A stretch of 64,000 bases of DNA, taken from Bdellovibrionales bacterium (GTDB lineage: Bacteria; Bdellovibrionota; Bdellovibrionia; Bdellovibrionales; UBA1609). This document shows, in pieces, positions 52,350 to 62,718 of this stretch. The DNA lies in NCBI GenBank assembly GCA_020850475.1, contig JADZEO010000059.1:16972-80971 (forward strand). Reading direction: 5' to 3'. A program made the position numbers and the translations under genes. How positions within the stretch are numbered: the first letter of the stretch is position 1; every line of letters begins with the position of its first letter. The notes beneath the pieces were generated by a model, which worked only from the letters and a program-made list of their open reading frames with translations, made no database searches and had not been told where the DNA came from.

Positions 52350-55190
52350 ATGTCGTGGTTAACCTGGACTCTCATTTTCCTGGGCGCGGGATGTTCAATA
52401 TTGGTGCAGAGTTGGTCGCACGCGTTCATACCTTTTGTCGGCGGGTCGATCACTTCCACTTCCATTGTGCTTGCCTCTTTCCTTTCCAGTCTCGCGATCG
52501 GCTCCTGGCTGGCGACCCGCCCCTCGATTCTTACTCTCTCGCCGCGATTGGTGTTGAGTCTTAATTTGCTCGCGGTGGGGATCGTGGGACTGCTTTCGGT
52601 CAGGCTCATTGATTTAACCGCCTTCTTGCATTCGTGGTTGTACGACCTTGGCGGGTCAGAACTCCTCGTCGTTCGGCGCCTGATGAGAGGGCTTTTAATC
52701 GCGCTCCAAGTTGCAGTACCGGGCGTGAGCGCTGGCTTGGCTCTGACCAGCGCCTATCGCTTGATCTACCACGAAGAACTCGCCCACCACATTGTTAAGG
52801 CCTCGCTTCTTTATTCAGCGATCTTTCTTGGAGTTCTCCTTGGGGTGATTCTGTCGGCCTATGGGCTTTTTCCGCATTTGGGAATTCTCCACTCGACCTA
52901 TGCCGCCGGCATGACGGTTTTGATGCTGGGACTGGCCCAGGGCTTGTCACACCTTAAAGCGCAGGCGGCTCAGCAGACGCCAATACCACTGGACTTGGAT
53001 CGACCTCCCGAGTGGTCGCCTTCTCTCATTGTTGAAACCTGCAGTTTCGTCGGCGGCTTGGCGGCCTTGGGTTTGCTCATGGCCTGGTATCGCCTTCTCT
53101 CCAACGTCTTCGGCGCAACGTCGAGTGCGCTCTCGGCTGTAACGATTGTGTTTTTGATTGGCGGTGGACTTGGCAGTTTGGCGGCCAGTCGCCTGGTTCA
53201 CCACACCCGGTACTCTTCCCTTGAAGGCCTCTATCTATACGGCATGGCCGGGCTGCTATCGATCATCGCCTCAGCCTTTGTCAACGAGCTGCCCGTTTGG
53301 TACGCCCAACTCTATTGGTCGCTTGGCGGAAGTTCCAACTTCTTTGCCACACCAGGATCTCAACTCATTCTTGCGGCGGTTGTCCTTTTGCCGAGTTCTT
53401 TCGCCTTTGGCAGCGTGCTGCCCTATTTGGTTAAAGTTGGCTACACCCATGTTGAAGGCCCCTCGCCGCTGGTTTCTCTCGTCGGCCGAATGAACGCTTG
53501 GTTCGTGTTCGGCGGCATTAGCGGAGTTCTGGTCTCTGGCTTGGCGCTCGTCCCCAAAATCGGACCCGCCAAAACCCTTGTGGGCCTGGGAACGGCAATG
53601 CTTCTCGGTGGCTTTTATTTGGCATTCGGGCTGACCAAGGTTGCCGTCGCACGGAGATTTAAGGCCGTGGCCATTCTTTCTTCTTTGGCTTTGGTTTCGA
53701 CCCTGACCTTGCCCCGTCACAATCCCCTCCTAACGAGTCATGGACTCTTCGCCAAGATGCGCGGATACAAGACCATAGATGCCTTCATCGAGGATCGCGA
53801 CGCCGCGATCTCGCGCCTGCTCTTCTACGAAGAAGGCCTCAATGGTTCTGTGGCTGTGGTTGCCAATGAAGAAAATTTGGGCCGCCTCAGCCTGCGCGTG
53901 AATGGGCATCTGTTGGCTGGGTCCGGCGCGCCCCAGCGGCGCCACCTTACTTTGCTGAGTTTTTTGCCTTTGGTTTTTCATCCCTCGGCTCGGGAGATTT
54001 TAGTTTTAGGACTCGGCACGGGAATTTCTTCCGGCCAAATTCTGATGAATACTTCCGTTGAGCGAGTTTCGGTCATTGAACCTGAACCGGCTATGATTCG
54101 GGCCGCTCAGTGGTTTCGCTTTGTAAATCAAGAGCCCCTCAGAGATCCACGCTTGCGATTCATCCAGGAGGATCCGCGAGTTCACCTCAAATTTTCGCGT
54201 CAGCAATATGATGTGATTACGGGCGACCCTTCTGACTCGATGGTCAACGGCAACGGCCCTCTTTACACGGCGGAGTTTTACCGCGACATCAACCGGCACC
54301 TAACGCCCCAAGGTGTATTCAGTCAGTGGGTGCAAGGTGCTGGCATTTCGTTTGAGTCTTATTTGAGTGTTCTTAAGACTTTCAGCGAATCCTTCGGCAA
54401 CACTTTTATTTTTATCGATGGTGATAACACGATTTTGCTCGGCACGAAGCAGAGTCAACCGGTGCCTTTTTCTCGCTGGCAGGAGCTCTTTGGCGACCCT
54501 GCGGTTAAGGCCATCCTCTTGCGCGATAATTTGGCTTCGCCCGAGGCGCTTGCAAATTTGTTCTTTGGTGATCGCACTCACCTCAACCAGCGTTTGAATC
54601 TGGCGGCGGCCGCGGTCAACACGGACGACCACTTCCGAACAGCAACCTCAGTTCCAGTCGATCCCCTTGCCGGGAGTGGTCGACCCATTGCCGACGAACT
54701 GGTGCAACTGCTCTCGCCGGGGCGGCGAGAAAACATGACCCTTGCCATCAGTGGTCTACGCCTCGAGAATTTAGCGCCACCTCAGATAAGCCCGACTGAA
54801 GATCTGGGTCGAGTCCAAGAGGAAATCCTCGACGCCGCCAAAAATCATCAGGCCGATCGACTCATCAAACTCTTGCGGGTGGTATTTGCTGATCCAACCA
54901 ATCAGATTTTTTATCGCTCGGGAATTTTGTTGGGCGAAACACTTCTGCAAAAGGCCCGTTACGATGAAGCGCTTGAGGTGGCCGAAACGATGAAGACGGA
55001 GTACCCTGCCTACGGAAGCGCTTATCACATTGCCGCCGAGGCCCTCATCCAAAAGAACCAACTGGCCCGCGCCCGGGCGGTTCTGGAGGAGGGGCTCTTT
55101 TACCACCCCACCCACCAGGGGCTGGCCAAGCTCTATGGGGCAATTTCTCATCTCCCCTTTTCCGGCGACGAATCCCCGAAAGGTCACTGA
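52350..55190 (+). CDS. Membrane protein fused to spermidine-synthase-like domain and TPR-like tail
   Basis: A 946-residue fusion. The N-terminal half (about residues 1-470) has about 14 hydrophobic segments, typical of fused membrane spermidine-synthase-like proteins. The soluble domain (about 500-760) has the nucleotide loop LVLGLGTGISSGQILMN, VSVIEPEPAMIRAAQ, YDVITGDPSDSMVNGNGPLYTAEF and FSQWVQGAGIS, as in polyamine synthases. GDPSDS differs from the usual DSTDP, so polyamine activity is doubtful. The last 150 residues have TPR-like helices (KARYDEALEVAETMKTEYP, AYGSAYHIAAEAL). I started it at ATG 52350; the upstream frame is open but unlike protein. Confidence 0.8.
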   Translation: MSWLTWTLIFLGAGCSILVQSWSHAFIPFVGGSITSTSIVLASFLSSLAIGSWLATRPSILTLSPRLVLSLNLLAVGIVGLLSVRLIDLTAFLHSWLYDLGGSELLVVRRLMRGLLIALQVAVPGVSAGLALTSAYRLIYHEELAHHIVKASLLYSAIFLGVLLGVILSAYGLFPHLGILHSTYAAGMTVLMLGLAQGLSHLKAQAAQQTPIPLDLDRPPEWSPSLIVETCSFVGGLAALGLLMAWYRLLSNVFGATSSALSAVTIVFLIGGGLGSLAASRLVHHTRYSSLEGLYLYGMAGLLSIIASAFVNELPVWYAQLYWSLGGSSNFFATPGSQLILAAVVLLPSSFAFGSVLPYLVKVGYTHVEGPSPLVSLVGRMNAWFVFGGISGVLVSGLALVPKIGPAKTLVGLGTAMLLGGFYLAFGLTKVAVARRFKAVAILSSLALVSTLTLPRHNPLLTSHGLFAKMRGYKTIDAFIEDRDAAISRLLFYEEGLNGSVAVVANEENLGRLSLRVNGHLLAGSGAPQRRHLTLLSFLPLVFHPSAREILVLGLGTGISSGQILMNTSVERVSVIEPEPAMIRAAQWFRFVNQEPLRDPRLRFIQEDPRVHLKFSRQQYDVITGDPSDSMVNGNGPLYTAEFYRDINRHLTPQGVFSQWVQGAGISFESYLSVLKTFSESFGNTFIFIDGDNTILLGTKQSQPVPFSRWQELFGDPAVKAILLRDNLASPEALANLFFGDRTHLNQRLNLAAAAVNTDDHFRTATSVPVDPLAGSGRPIADELVQLLSPGRRENMTLAISGLRLENLAPPQISPTEDLGRVQEEILDAAKNHQADRLIKLLRVVFADPTNQIFYRSGILLGETLLQKARYDEALEVAETMKTEYPAYGSAYHIAAEALIQKNQLARARAVLEEGLFYHPTHQGLAKLYGAISHLPFSGDESPKGH

Positions 55191-55343
55191 AGTTTTAGTA
55201 AATATTTGTTTTTAATGGCTTTTTTTGTGTGTTTGAACTCTGGTCGACCAGGTAATTCTTACCCGGGTCCTTGTTCCCCCCCTCCATTTATGACATTATG
55301 CAGCATCAAAAGTGCCCAGATCATTAACTGGAGATTGGTCGGA

Positions 55344-58300
55344 ATGAAAAATTTAAAATTCCTCGTTGGACTGCTCGCGGTCGTGAGCATTTCACCGTCT
55401 GCGTTTTCGGCTTCGTTGTCGCTTTCAAAAAATCCCGATGTCGCTTCCAAGCCCGCTATCGACCTCATCGATGGCGAAGGCAACCCCTTGAGCCAAGGCC
55501 AAGTTTCTAGTTTGCTCGCTCAGCAAAAAGACACCAGCATCTACCACCCCAAAGCCGACAACAGTCGTCTCTGGGAACCCAAGGCTCATACGGGAACTGA
55601 CGAAAACTCTCACGGCTATCCCGCTAACGGCGCGACGGTTCGCTTCGTCAAAGATGAAGCCTACAACCGATTTACTTACATGGCCCGCGTGCAAGACCCG
55701 CGCAATCCAAGAAAATACTTCCGCTTTGCCATCAGTCGATTTACTCACGCCATGTTGATGCGCGCAGCACTGTTGCGCAAGCTTGGCTATTTGGTAACGT
55801 CTCCAAAATTTTACAACAACCTCACGGTGTCCTTCCGCTCCAAAGAAGAGATGGAAGAATTTTTGCGGGTCTCACAAGAAGAATCGATCAACGATTTTGA
55901 GGGACGCAAATGGATTACCGCCAAAGACGAAGCCAAATTCACGGTCACCTTTTCTAACGCAACTCTTGAGCCCGCCCGTCCCGAGTACTTTGATGTGCAT
56001 TGGGCTTTTGTTCCCAATCCCGAAGATCCCCGGCAGAGAGCAATGGTTCAGAACCTGGGTCAATACCGAGCTTTTCGCGGGTTAATTGTGCCTTTCGTGT
56101 TGGTCGACGTCCCCGAAAGTGTGAATCGCTTTTCTCCCAAGTTTGGCCATATTCAATCCGACTCGATTATCATGACTCATGAAAAGGCCAGCACCTTTCG
56201 CACTTGTGGCCTGGACGACGCAAAGTGGGTGGTGCGCCGCTTGTCCTATTTTAAGCAGCAAGACTGGGAAGAAATTGTCCGCCTTGGTCAGTTTCCCAAG
56301 GAAATTGACCACATGGTTTTGGCTCGCCTTCTTCATCGCGTCCAAAATATGTTTGAGCTCTTTGGCATCGAGCCGCAAGAGCGCTTGCAAATGCCCGATC
56401 TGAACTACACCTCTCCCTCGGGTCTGGTCAAAGATGGTAAGGTCACACAAGAATTCGTTGAGGGTTATCCGCAACGATTTGCTCACGGCGATCGAGAATC
56501 TCCCTTTACCGAAGCCGACATCGGCCGTTACGTCTCGATCGAAGCCCTCTCGACCGGTCTCAAGTATGCGTTGGACCAAGTGAATAAAAAACTGGTCGTC
56601 CAAGATGTGGCTGATCTTGCCTTAAAACGCCAAAAAGAGTTTCAACAGCGAGTCATCGATCATATTCGCACTCGCCCCAATGAAATTCTCGAATACAAAT
56701 TGGAGTCTTGGGGCGGACCGGTTGCTAATTTTGACATTGGAGCCAGTCGTCACGTTACCACTGGAACCTACTATGATAGTCACGCGCCCATTCAGTTAGT
56801 TGACACAGTTAATGTGGGTGGAACGGTCGGATATTTCCGCGCTATCGACGGCATGGTAACCATCAGTAACGCCTTTGCGGGCATGATTCCCACCATTGGC
56901 GGAAACGTCAGTTACAACCGTACCTTCAACCATGTGCGCCCCATTGAGTCACTTAAGCAGGCCACGGAATATGATTGGGGCAAACTGTATGTTCCTGGCT
57001 TTATGAATTCGCTCGCCGGAATTCTTGAGGCGGAAGACTTCGACCCCACTAAATGCCAAGCCGACTTGGCAAAGCTCGCCAAGGAAAAGGGCGTCGAGGT
57101 TACTGCTCTGCCTGATGAAGACCAAGCTAAGTGCCGTCAGCCCCTTCACCGATTTATTACCGAACTCAAAGATGGTGAGATTTTTACCATCACCGACTCT
57201 TTAGTGGTCGGTGGCTACGTCAATATTTACTCCCCTCTCGACATCTTGTTGGGCCTAAGTCCTCTGGGCTTTCTCAACTCGGTCAGTTTCGGTTTTGATA
57301 GCTCAAAGGCGCTGATTTTAAAACAGACGAATGTTTTGCGAACTTCCAAGGGCCTTCAAATTATCAGCCGGACGGCGGATTCCTCAACAATTGGGGCGCA
57401 ATTCGACCTGAACTATTGGCTCAACTTATTGCGAATTCGGGCGGAAACCAAAAATACTGAGATCCATTCGATTCCCTATCTTATCGACTACAACGCGGAA
57501 CTGGCCCAATATGTAGATAAGAACGACCCCAACGGAAAGAAAATTGCCGATCGAGGCAAGAACCTTAAGGCGGCACTCCATGCGCTGTTTGCGGAAAACG
57601 ACATGGAACTCTTTAATGCCTTCTTTAAGGACCGTCGCTTCGAAGTTGACCATAAACTCACGACCAGTGAGTTACAGGTCAAGCTCCTCACCGAGCGCTT
57701 TACCAGAATGAATGAAGGGCATTTGCTTAAGATTCGCTATCCCGCAAATCCGGACTACCCAAATCTTAAGCCCGAAGATGAAGAAGTTACGATCTTTTCC
57801 TACAAAAAAGGGCGACTGATTGGTCGCAACATCATCGACTTCTTTAGTGACTTTATCGACGGGCTATTCAAACGCGTCGGTATTTTGTCGCGTCCCAAAG
57901 CCACCAATCCGGCCGACACGCCGTTTGGCAAAGGCCACTGGAAAATTGTGACCACAGAGTCCGACCTCACAAAGAACGGCGAAAAGTATCCGAGTGTCAG
58001 CTTTGTTCAAGAAGTCTGGGGCGGCTGGAAGCTCAAGAAGAATGACTTCCTCAAACTCATTGACGAGATCACCACTCAATTCCGCAACGTCAACTTGGGT
58101 TCTCACCGAATCATCGAGCCGGAAGCGTTCATCAATGTGACCTCGGTCGACTTTTATCGCATCACCGCCAACCTCTCAATTACTGAGGATGGAATGAATC
58201 GCATCCGTGATCTACTCCTGCAGCCCGAGAAGGCCAACCTTGATCGCGACGCCGACCGAATGAGCCGCGAACGCGACCAGGCAATGAATCCCCTCGCCCG

Positions 58301-58898
58301 CTTCGGGGCCGGCATCAGTCAAGGTATCGGTACCATCTCTGACAAGTATCAAGGCAAGTACCTACCTTCGGACCGCGGCCTCTATGAAGAGATTGTTGCA
58401 CTCATGGGACGGGGCTCATACCAGCAAGGCCAGTCGGAGTACATGGGTGCCTGTAAAGAAGAAGCTCTTCGCGCCCAAAACGGCGGCCGGAGCGCTGATA
58501 CTGTCGAACACAATCCGACCGTCGCCGGCATGTTGTACCGGACTGAGTATGAGTGCTTGGCTTCGTGGATGAGTCGCCTCATTCAACTCAAGCGCGCTTA
58601 CCCCGACGAAGACCGGCAACGCCAAACCGAGTGGACGACTGAAGTGCTGTGGACGATGAGTGAAAACATTCCCCTTCCCTACATCTTGGAGTTCGTCGGC
58701 AAAAAGAACTTCATCTTTTTTATCCGGGTCAATGGCTTTAGGGCTGGTGACGAGGACGGAGACCTCGAATTCTTTTCTAACTCGGCCGGCGATCCAGCGA
58801 AAGACTTCGAGGTCGCCAACGGAATCATTGATCTCTATTCTAAGAAAACTGGCATTGCTCCGCTTGAGCTGCGCCGTACACAAGGGAGCTTCCAGTGA
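55344..58898 (+). CDS. Very large secreted protein of unknown function (1184 residues)
   Basis: An exported protein beginning MKNLKFLVGLLAVVSISPSAFSA at the ATG after GGTCGGA. An upstream in-frame extension of 46 codons is open. I do not recognise a family. The N-terminus (about 80-350) has mixed alpha/beta segments (RFVKDEAYNRFTYMARVQD, YFRFAISRFTHAMLMRAALL). A central region with repeated glycine/valine strands (VNVGGTVGYFRAIDGMVTIS, IPTIGGNVSYNRTFNH, GGYVNIYSPLDILLGL) could be beta-barrel-like or a surface-associated beta domain. The C-terminus is helical. The stop overlaps the start of the S8 protease gene by four bases (GTGA), so the two are made together. Confidence 0.75.
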   Translation: MKNLKFLVGLLAVVSISPSAFSASLSLSKNPDVASKPAIDLIDGEGNPLSQGQVSSLLAQQKDTSIYHPKADNSRLWEPKAHTGTDENSHGYPANGATVRFVKDEAYNRFTYMARVQDPRNPRKYFRFAISRFTHAMLMRAALLRKLGYLVTSPKFYNNLTVSFRSKEEMEEFLRVSQEESINDFEGRKWITAKDEAKFTVTFSNATLEPARPEYFDVHWAFVPNPEDPRQRAMVQNLGQYRAFRGLIVPFVLVDVPESVNRFSPKFGHIQSDSIIMTHEKASTFRTCGLDDAKWVVRRLSYFKQQDWEEIVRLGQFPKEIDHMVLARLLHRVQNMFELFGIEPQERLQMPDLNYTSPSGLVKDGKVTQEFVEGYPQRFAHGDRESPFTEADIGRYVSIEALSTGLKYALDQVNKKLVVQDVADLALKRQKEFQQRVIDHIRTRPNEILEYKLESWGGPVANFDIGASRHVTTGTYYDSHAPIQLVDTVNVGGTVGYFRAIDGMVTISNAFAGMIPTIGGNVSYNRTFNHVRPIESLKQATEYDWGKLYVPGFMNSLAGILEAEDFDPTKCQADLAKLAKEKGVEVTALPDEDQAKCRQPLHRFITELKDGEIFTITDSLVVGGYVNIYSPLDILLGLSPLGFLNSVSFGFDSSKALILKQTNVLRTSKGLQIISRTADSSTIGAQFDLNYWLNLLRIRAETKNTEIHSIPYLIDYNAELAQYVDKNDPNGKKIADRGKNLKAALHALFAENDMELFNAFFKDRRFEVDHKLTTSELQVKLLTERFTRMNEGHLLKIRYPANPDYPNLKPEDEEVTIFSYKKGRLIGRNIIDFFSDFIDGLFKRVGILSRPKATNPADTPFGKGHWKIVTTESDLTKNGEKYPSVSFVQEVWGGWKLKKNDFLKLIDEITTQFRNVNLGSHRIIEPEAFINVTSVDFYRITANLSITEDGMNRIRDLLLQPEKANLDRDADRMSRERDQAMNPLARFGAGISQGIGTISDKYQGKYLPSDRGLYEEIVALMGRGSYQQGQSEYMGACKEEALRAQNGGRSADTVEHNPTVAGMLYRTEYECLASWMSRLIQLKRAYPDEDRQRQTEWTTEVLWTMSENIPLPYILEFVGKKNFIFFIRVNGFRAGDEDGDLEFFSNSAGDPAKDFEVANGIIDLYSKKTGIAPLELRRTQGSFQ

Positions 58899-61800
58899 GA
58901 AAGATTGCCTTAGCTTCCCTCATTACAGTCGGCTTGCTTGGTCCTTCTGCTTCGGCGGAAATCAGTGCAACTCTCTTTCCTAAGCGCGGCGGCAAAAATC
59001 CCTCGGCCGCCTCTTGGAATCAAGTCCTTCTCCATGAAGCCGTGTTGACCAGTCAACCGATGTTCTCTACCCAAGAGCAAAAAGTTGTTAAATCGGTTAA
59101 GATGGATCGCTTTTTAAATGTGCAAATTCTCACCCTAAGGGACGAGGCCGCCTTCCGCTCTCTACAGCGTTTTGTTGATGCTCAAAAGTTGCCGTTTGTA
59201 TTGGATCTCAATGATCTCGACGGTAAGTTGGCATCGGAAGAACCCTTTGAGTCGTTGCAATGGTCGCTTAACAATACCGGAGCTGCGCAAAACATCGAGT
59301 TCGATTTTATGACCGCGCTCAAAGTGCCGGCGGTTAAGCCGTCCATTTCCCGCGAGGACATCCGCATTTCACGACGCTCCTCTAGCGGAAAGAAAGTTCG
59401 CGTCGCTATTCTTGATACTGGAATCGACCCGACCCACCCTGACCTACAGAAGCGCATCTATCGCAAAGAGGGCGAATGTCGCGCTTTGCAAAAATTTGAG
59501 ACCTGCCTTAAGTCTTCCGACGAAGTCAAATGTCCTGAAGTTGATATTAAAGAGTGCAAAGACGGAACGGCGACGCGGACCTTTTGCGACGCCAAAAAGG
59601 AAGAGGCTTGTAAGAATGCCCGGCGCACTCACTGCGAAAAAACCTGGTTCGACCTAAAAAATCCCGAAGTTGACACCGACAAAAATGGCTACCCCCTCGA
59701 CTGCTATGGTTGGAGCGTGGTCGGCAGAATGACCACGGCGGGAATCGTCGGCAAACCCGACTTTGATGACCTTAAAGGGCACGGTACCCATGTCGCCGGC
59801 CTCGTTGGCGCCGACAATCACAATGGCGAGGGTATTGCCTCTTGTTCTGACAACACCCAAATTATTCCCATTCAAGTTCTTACCGAAGCACCCTTGGAGC
59901 CGATTAAGCCCCTTTCATTTGGCTTGGATCCCAACGAACTTGCTCCTGGTCAACAAAGGCGCCCGGTCAGAGTTCTGGGCGACATGGTGGCTCGCGGTCT
60001 CATTTATGCGATTCACTCGGGCGCCCAAGTGGTGAACTTCTCTTTGGGTTGGCCGCAAAGCAAAGACTCCGAATTTATGCGTGAAGTGGTCGCAGAAGCA
60101 CAAAAGCGCGGTATTATCATTGTTGCAGCCGCCGGTAATGATTCAACTCAAGCTCTCTTGCGGCCTTGTTCTTATCCCGGCGTCATTTGCGTCGCCGCGC
60201 ACGGCCCCGACGGAGCGATTTCCCACTTTTCCAACTACGGCATTGGTGTTGATCTTGCGGCGCCTGGCTTAAACATCCTGAGCACTTGGCCGATGAACAA
60301 ACGCCCGGCGCGCTTTCGCCAGGAATGGGGCTATGAATTTCTTCACGGCACCTCCCAGGCCACCCCCATCGTTGCCTGTATGGCTGCGGAAATGTTGAGT
60401 CGAGGTAAGCCCGCCAATGAAGTCTACCCGCGCCTGGTAACAGGAGTGCGGCCTCACCTTGATCCCTTAAAACTTGTCGGTGGAATGCCTCATCATGATC
60501 CGGGTCCGCCCGAATCCAATCCCTACCGCAAGGAGCTTTACAAAAAGTGGACTCTCTCCGGCAATGCCGATTTCGACAAGGCCTTAGCAGTCGAACCACA
60601 GCCGTTAATTCTTCCGGCCACCAAGGAAAAGATCGTCCTGTATTGGGACCGCGCGACCAAGCGTTTTCAAGTGCCCGTGGCCTTGCGCAACTTCTGGCAA
60701 GCCACCCGTGAGCGCGTCAACGTCAGTGTTCAGCCCGTTCACTCCGGCTCGACGTCGATTCGTCCGCGTATTCTTTCGGTTGAAGCCAAACAAAACAGCC
60801 CGACCTGGCCTGGGGCCGAGTCCACTGTCGAGCAAGCGACTCGAGAGTTCTTGGTTACCTTTGAAATCGTCGATACAGAAAATCCGTTTGAAAGTCGCAT
60901 TCCGAGTGAAATTGATCTCGAGATCCAGATTACCATTGGTAATCGCGCACCTCGCTCTTTCCAAGTTGGGGCCGAAATCATCGTCAAGGTTGATCCGGCC
61001 AAACCCTTGGCTGGTTTTTTGTCCTTGCCAATTAATGGTGTTCCCACTGGTGACTTCGATCGCCTCCCGATTGCCCACTACTATGACGAGCAACCGCAGT
61101 TCGTAGACTATGTGTTGTTCGAGTACACCAAAGAGCAATGGACGTTTAACCTCATGAGCCAGCGAGATCGTCGTAACCCCAAGAGCGACGCTTACTCGAT
61201 CGTCTCAGGTACAGTAGAGGCCTCGCCAATTGAAGGCATCTACTACGATGATATTTCTCGCGTTGACATCGATTTCGACAATGTGAGTGAATACGTGGTT
61301 TCGATCATGGATGTTCGCGATAAAATCCGACCTCCGAAGGCGTCGCCGGTCACCTTTTTGTATTTTGATCACAATATGAAGCTCCTAAAACGCACAGAGT
61401 TTGATTCTGAGCGCGCGCAATACCCAAACAACCCGAGCACGCAAGTGCAGTGGATGAAGCTCGAGAAGCGCAAAGTTCCGGCCTGGTTGGGTTGGGGATA
61501 TGAGCCCGACAAAAAGTGGACCTTGCGGGAATTGTGGGAAAACCCAGACAAAGACGAAGAAGGCGAAATCCGCTTTTACTATCTCGACAATCAGGACAAG
61601 CTCCAGTCCATTGGTAAGTTCGAGGAGTATCAAATTGTGGACACTCTGGCGCCCACCATGAGCGACGTCCTCGCCGGCCAAATTCCCGTGTTAATGGCAA
61701 AACCGCGCGGAAAAGAAAATGCTCCTTCCTACATTATCGATTTTGCGCTTGCCAACGTCATAGAGGGTGAAGTCCGAGATTTTAAGAAAATCGACTTTTC

Positions 61801-62428
61801 TTCTTATCGTAACCTCCTGGACACCCGTGTTGACTCGATCTTTTCGACCGACATCAGTCGCAATCTTTATGCTGGCACGTTTTGGTTCGGACCGGGCAAC
61901 TTAAAGCAAACGCGGCTCTCAGCTCTCATTCGTAACGACAAGAGCCTTTTGGACTACGATATCGCCGCTCTACGCGGTGAGGTCGATGCTGCTCTCTGGG
62001 CTCGTTACGCTTTCTTTGGCAAGTCAGGGCTCTCGGCCTTTGTGTTAACCAACACTGAGGTTCAGTTTCACGACCTCACTCATAAGCAAGCGACGTGGTC
62101 GAGCTTAAATCGCTACACCTTTTACCCTGATTACCTGACGTCGAACTCAAATGTTCCCTTCATCGTCCGTGATCGCCTCAAGAACAACTACCTTCCTAGC
62201 CTCTTTACCTCTGAAGGTTCCGGCTTTAGCCGGGGTGTGCGCTTCTTGGTGCCGTACTATGACTCGAATGGAAAACTGATTGAGCTGACAGCTCCTGCCA
62301 AGCTGCGCCTGCAGTCACAGCGTGGCTGTGCTCCCATGGACATTCCGGTGTGGACGGGAGCTGCGGGAAGTATCTATCTCGATTACTATTGCGGCGATCG
62401 CCTGATCCGCGTTCCTCTCGAATTCTAG
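58895..62428 (+). CDS. Large subtilisin-like (S8) serine protease
   Basis: A 1177-residue exported protease, signal MRKIALASLITVGLLGPSASA. The catalytic triad is complete: D174 in VAILDTGIDPTHP, H296 in GHGTHVAG and S487 in GTSQATP. The oxyanion Asn lies in VAAAGNDSTQ. Between D and H is a long insert with seven cysteines (about residues 195-247), with another at 270 (DCYGW), which is not usual for S8 and may be disulfide-linked. Residues 30-160 look like a pro-domain. The 600-residue C-terminal part (about 560-1177) is beta-rich and not assigned. It is coupled to the 1184-residue protein upstream and could process it or act beside it. Confidence 0.88.
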   Translation: MRKIALASLITVGLLGPSASAEISATLFPKRGGKNPSAASWNQVLLHEAVLTSQPMFSTQEQKVVKSVKMDRFLNVQILTLRDEAAFRSLQRFVDAQKLPFVLDLNDLDGKLASEEPFESLQWSLNNTGAAQNIEFDFMTALKVPAVKPSISREDIRISRRSSSGKKVRVAILDTGIDPTHPDLQKRIYRKEGECRALQKFETCLKSSDEVKCPEVDIKECKDGTATRTFCDAKKEEACKNARRTHCEKTWFDLKNPEVDTDKNGYPLDCYGWSVVGRMTTAGIVGKPDFDDLKGHGTHVAGLVGADNHNGEGIASCSDNTQIIPIQVLTEAPLEPIKPLSFGLDPNELAPGQQRRPVRVLGDMVARGLIYAIHSGAQVVNFSLGWPQSKDSEFMREVVAEAQKRGIIIVAAAGNDSTQALLRPCSYPGVICVAAHGPDGAISHFSNYGIGVDLAAPGLNILSTWPMNKRPARFRQEWGYEFLHGTSQATPIVACMAAEMLSRGKPANEVYPRLVTGVRPHLDPLKLVGGMPHHDPGPPESNPYRKELYKKWTLSGNADFDKALAVEPQPLILPATKEKIVLYWDRATKRFQVPVALRNFWQATRERVNVSVQPVHSGSTSIRPRILSVEAKQNSPTWPGAESTVEQATREFLVTFEIVDTENPFESRIPSEIDLEIQITIGNRAPRSFQVGAEIIVKVDPAKPLAGFLSLPINGVPTGDFDRLPIAHYYDEQPQFVDYVLFEYTKEQWTFNLMSQRDRRNPKSDAYSIVSGTVEASPIEGIYYDDISRVDIDFDNVSEYVVSIMDVRDKIRPPKASPVTFLYFDHNMKLLKRTEFDSERAQYPNNPSTQVQWMKLEKRKVPAWLGWGYEPDKKWTLRELWENPDKDEEGEIRFYYLDNQDKLQSIGKFEEYQIVDTLAPTMSDVLAGQIPVLMAKPRGKENAPSYIIDFALANVIEGEVRDFKKIDFSSYRNLLDTRVDSIFSTDISRNLYAGTFWFGPGNLKQTRLSALIRNDKSLLDYDIAALRGEVDAALWARYAFFGKSGLSAFVLTNTEVQFHDLTHKQATWSSLNRYTFYPDYLTSNSNVPFIVRDRLKNNYLPSLFTSEGSGFSRGVRFLVPYYDSNGKLIELTAPAKLRLQSQRGCAPMDIPVWTGAAGSIYLDYYCGDRLIRVPLEF

Positions 62429-62452
62429 AAAAGTTTTCATGTCAGATTTCGT

Positions 62453-62491
62453 GTAGATCCAGTCTTGATTCGTAGATCAAGACTGGACTAC
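62453..62491. other. Long hairpin after the protease gene
   Basis: Arms GTAG-TCCAGTCTTGAT and ATCAAGACTGGACTAC pair over 16 bp with one bulged A and loop TCGTAG. It lies 25 bases after the protease stop. It has no T-run, so it may cap the transcript or be a regulatory RNA structure. Confidence 0.65.
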
Positions 62492-62718
62492 AAGACTCTC
62501 AAGCACTTACAGATTCCCCATCTCACCTTCACAGATTATCGTTTTTTCATTCTCCATTCCGCTCTTACATGGTTGAAATTATTGGAATTGCGCTGCGTGA
62601 CGATTTTCGATATGCAGCAACCTTAACCAAGTGCTCTTCTTTGCCTGAAAACGAAGAAGGGTTTTAAAAGGTATCAACAACAAACACTCAACTCATCTTT
62701 ACTCTTTTGGAGGGTAAC

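Noticed and set aside
62570..62610. A sigma-54-like -24/-12 promoter before the glycine-rich lipoprotein
   Set aside because: The GG-to-GC spacing is 9 instead of the needed 10, and the surrounding bases do not fit.
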